Of a stretch of 64,000 nt of DNA, positions 63,867-64,000 are shown one piece after another (position 1 is the first letter of the stretch; the number at the start of each line of letters is the position of its first letter). The notes under the pieces are model-generated. The model was not told where the DNA came from. It worked only from the letters and a program-made list of their open reading frames with translations, and made no database searches. Position numbers and translations under genes: made by a program. The stretch comes from Bacteroides oleiciplenus YIT 12058 (GTDB lineage Bacteria > Bacteroidota > Bacteroidia > Bacteroidales > Bacteroidaceae). The stretch lies in the NCBI RefSeq assembly GCF_000315485.1, contig NZ_JH992940.1, positions 665,574-729,573 of the forward strand, written 5' to 3'.

Positions 63867-64000
63867 AATGTTTCTAATTAGTTTTTTATTGGTTATTTTA
63901 GTCATCGTATCCCCAATGGTTAGGAATCAGGGCAAAATCAGAGAGCCATGCATAGATTTGTCAAACCGTGATTCAGGAGGTTATCAGTAGACAAGCCAGC
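63867..64000 (-). other. Window edge, uncertain gene end
   Basis: On the minus strand a stop-bounded tail reads SDFALIPNHWGYDD and ends at a TAA, typical of a gene 3' end, but an upstream in-frame TGA cuts it to 20 codons. It may be the end of a neighbouring gene with a frameshift. Not assigned. Confidence 0.3.

Noticed and set aside
1..64000. tRNA or rRNA genes and clear attachment repeats
   Set aside because: None could be found by reading either strand.

Overview
The window looks like the genome of a Bacteroides-type gut bacterium (Bacteroidales). Three observations support this: TAnnTTTG promoter boxes (for example 28275, 40516, 57371, 57652), a Mfa-type fimbrial operon with lipoprotein subunits, and several AraC regulators plus a hybrid two-component sensor. 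No rRNA or tRNA gene was seen. All identifications were made by reading the sequence; no database search was run.

Region 1 (1-7.3 kb) is ordinary but eroded chromosome. It holds a translationally coupled pair (unknown protein and a GNAT acetyltransferase), a TfoX C-terminal-domain protein with a broken copy of its own 5' end nearby, an SH3-repeat protein, an AraC regulator, an AraC/GyrI regulator coupled to a 2x[4Fe-4S] QueG-like protein, and the 3' stub of a tyrosine recombinase.

Region 2 (6.4-16.9 kb) is an AraC regulator followed by an eight-gene fimbrial operon: DUF3575 protein, DUF3868/OmpA-like protein, fimbrillin shaft, Mfa2/FimB-like anchor, two further lipoprotein fimbrial subunits, a 96-aa protein and a lipoprotein with a thioredoxin-like CMHC motif. 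A 10-bp hairpin separates shaft from anchor. A terminator closes the operon opposite a convergent pair, an AraC regulator and a 1053-aa hybrid histidine kinase (16.9-21.0 kb).

Region 3 (21.6-64 kb) reads as the interior of a large mobile element (integrative/conjugative element, plasmid or plasmid-like prophage), almost all on the minus strand. Recognisable parts are an HTH/alpha-CTD-like regulator, an HU-like protein, a sigma factor, RNase H, a MutS N-domain protein, a PAPS-reductase-like PP-loop protein, an adenine methyltransferase-helicase fusion with a DUF4942-like partner, a short tyrosine recombinase, a group II intron, an XRE repressor with a double operator, and a GP88-like protein. 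The rest are about 30 small, mostly unknown proteins, many with zinc ribbons and several paralogous to each other. No conjugation gene is visible, so the element type is inferred.

The most unusual features are two arrays of 23-bp imperfect palindromes 24 kb apart (six units at 24141-24278, nine units at 48209-48415, sharing a CTCGCATATGCGAG-type core), and a rod-like, promoter-driven RNA of about 190 nt at 57664-57855 with a 6S-like outline. The arrays are the best candidate for an undescribed DNA-binding, partition or regulatory system.
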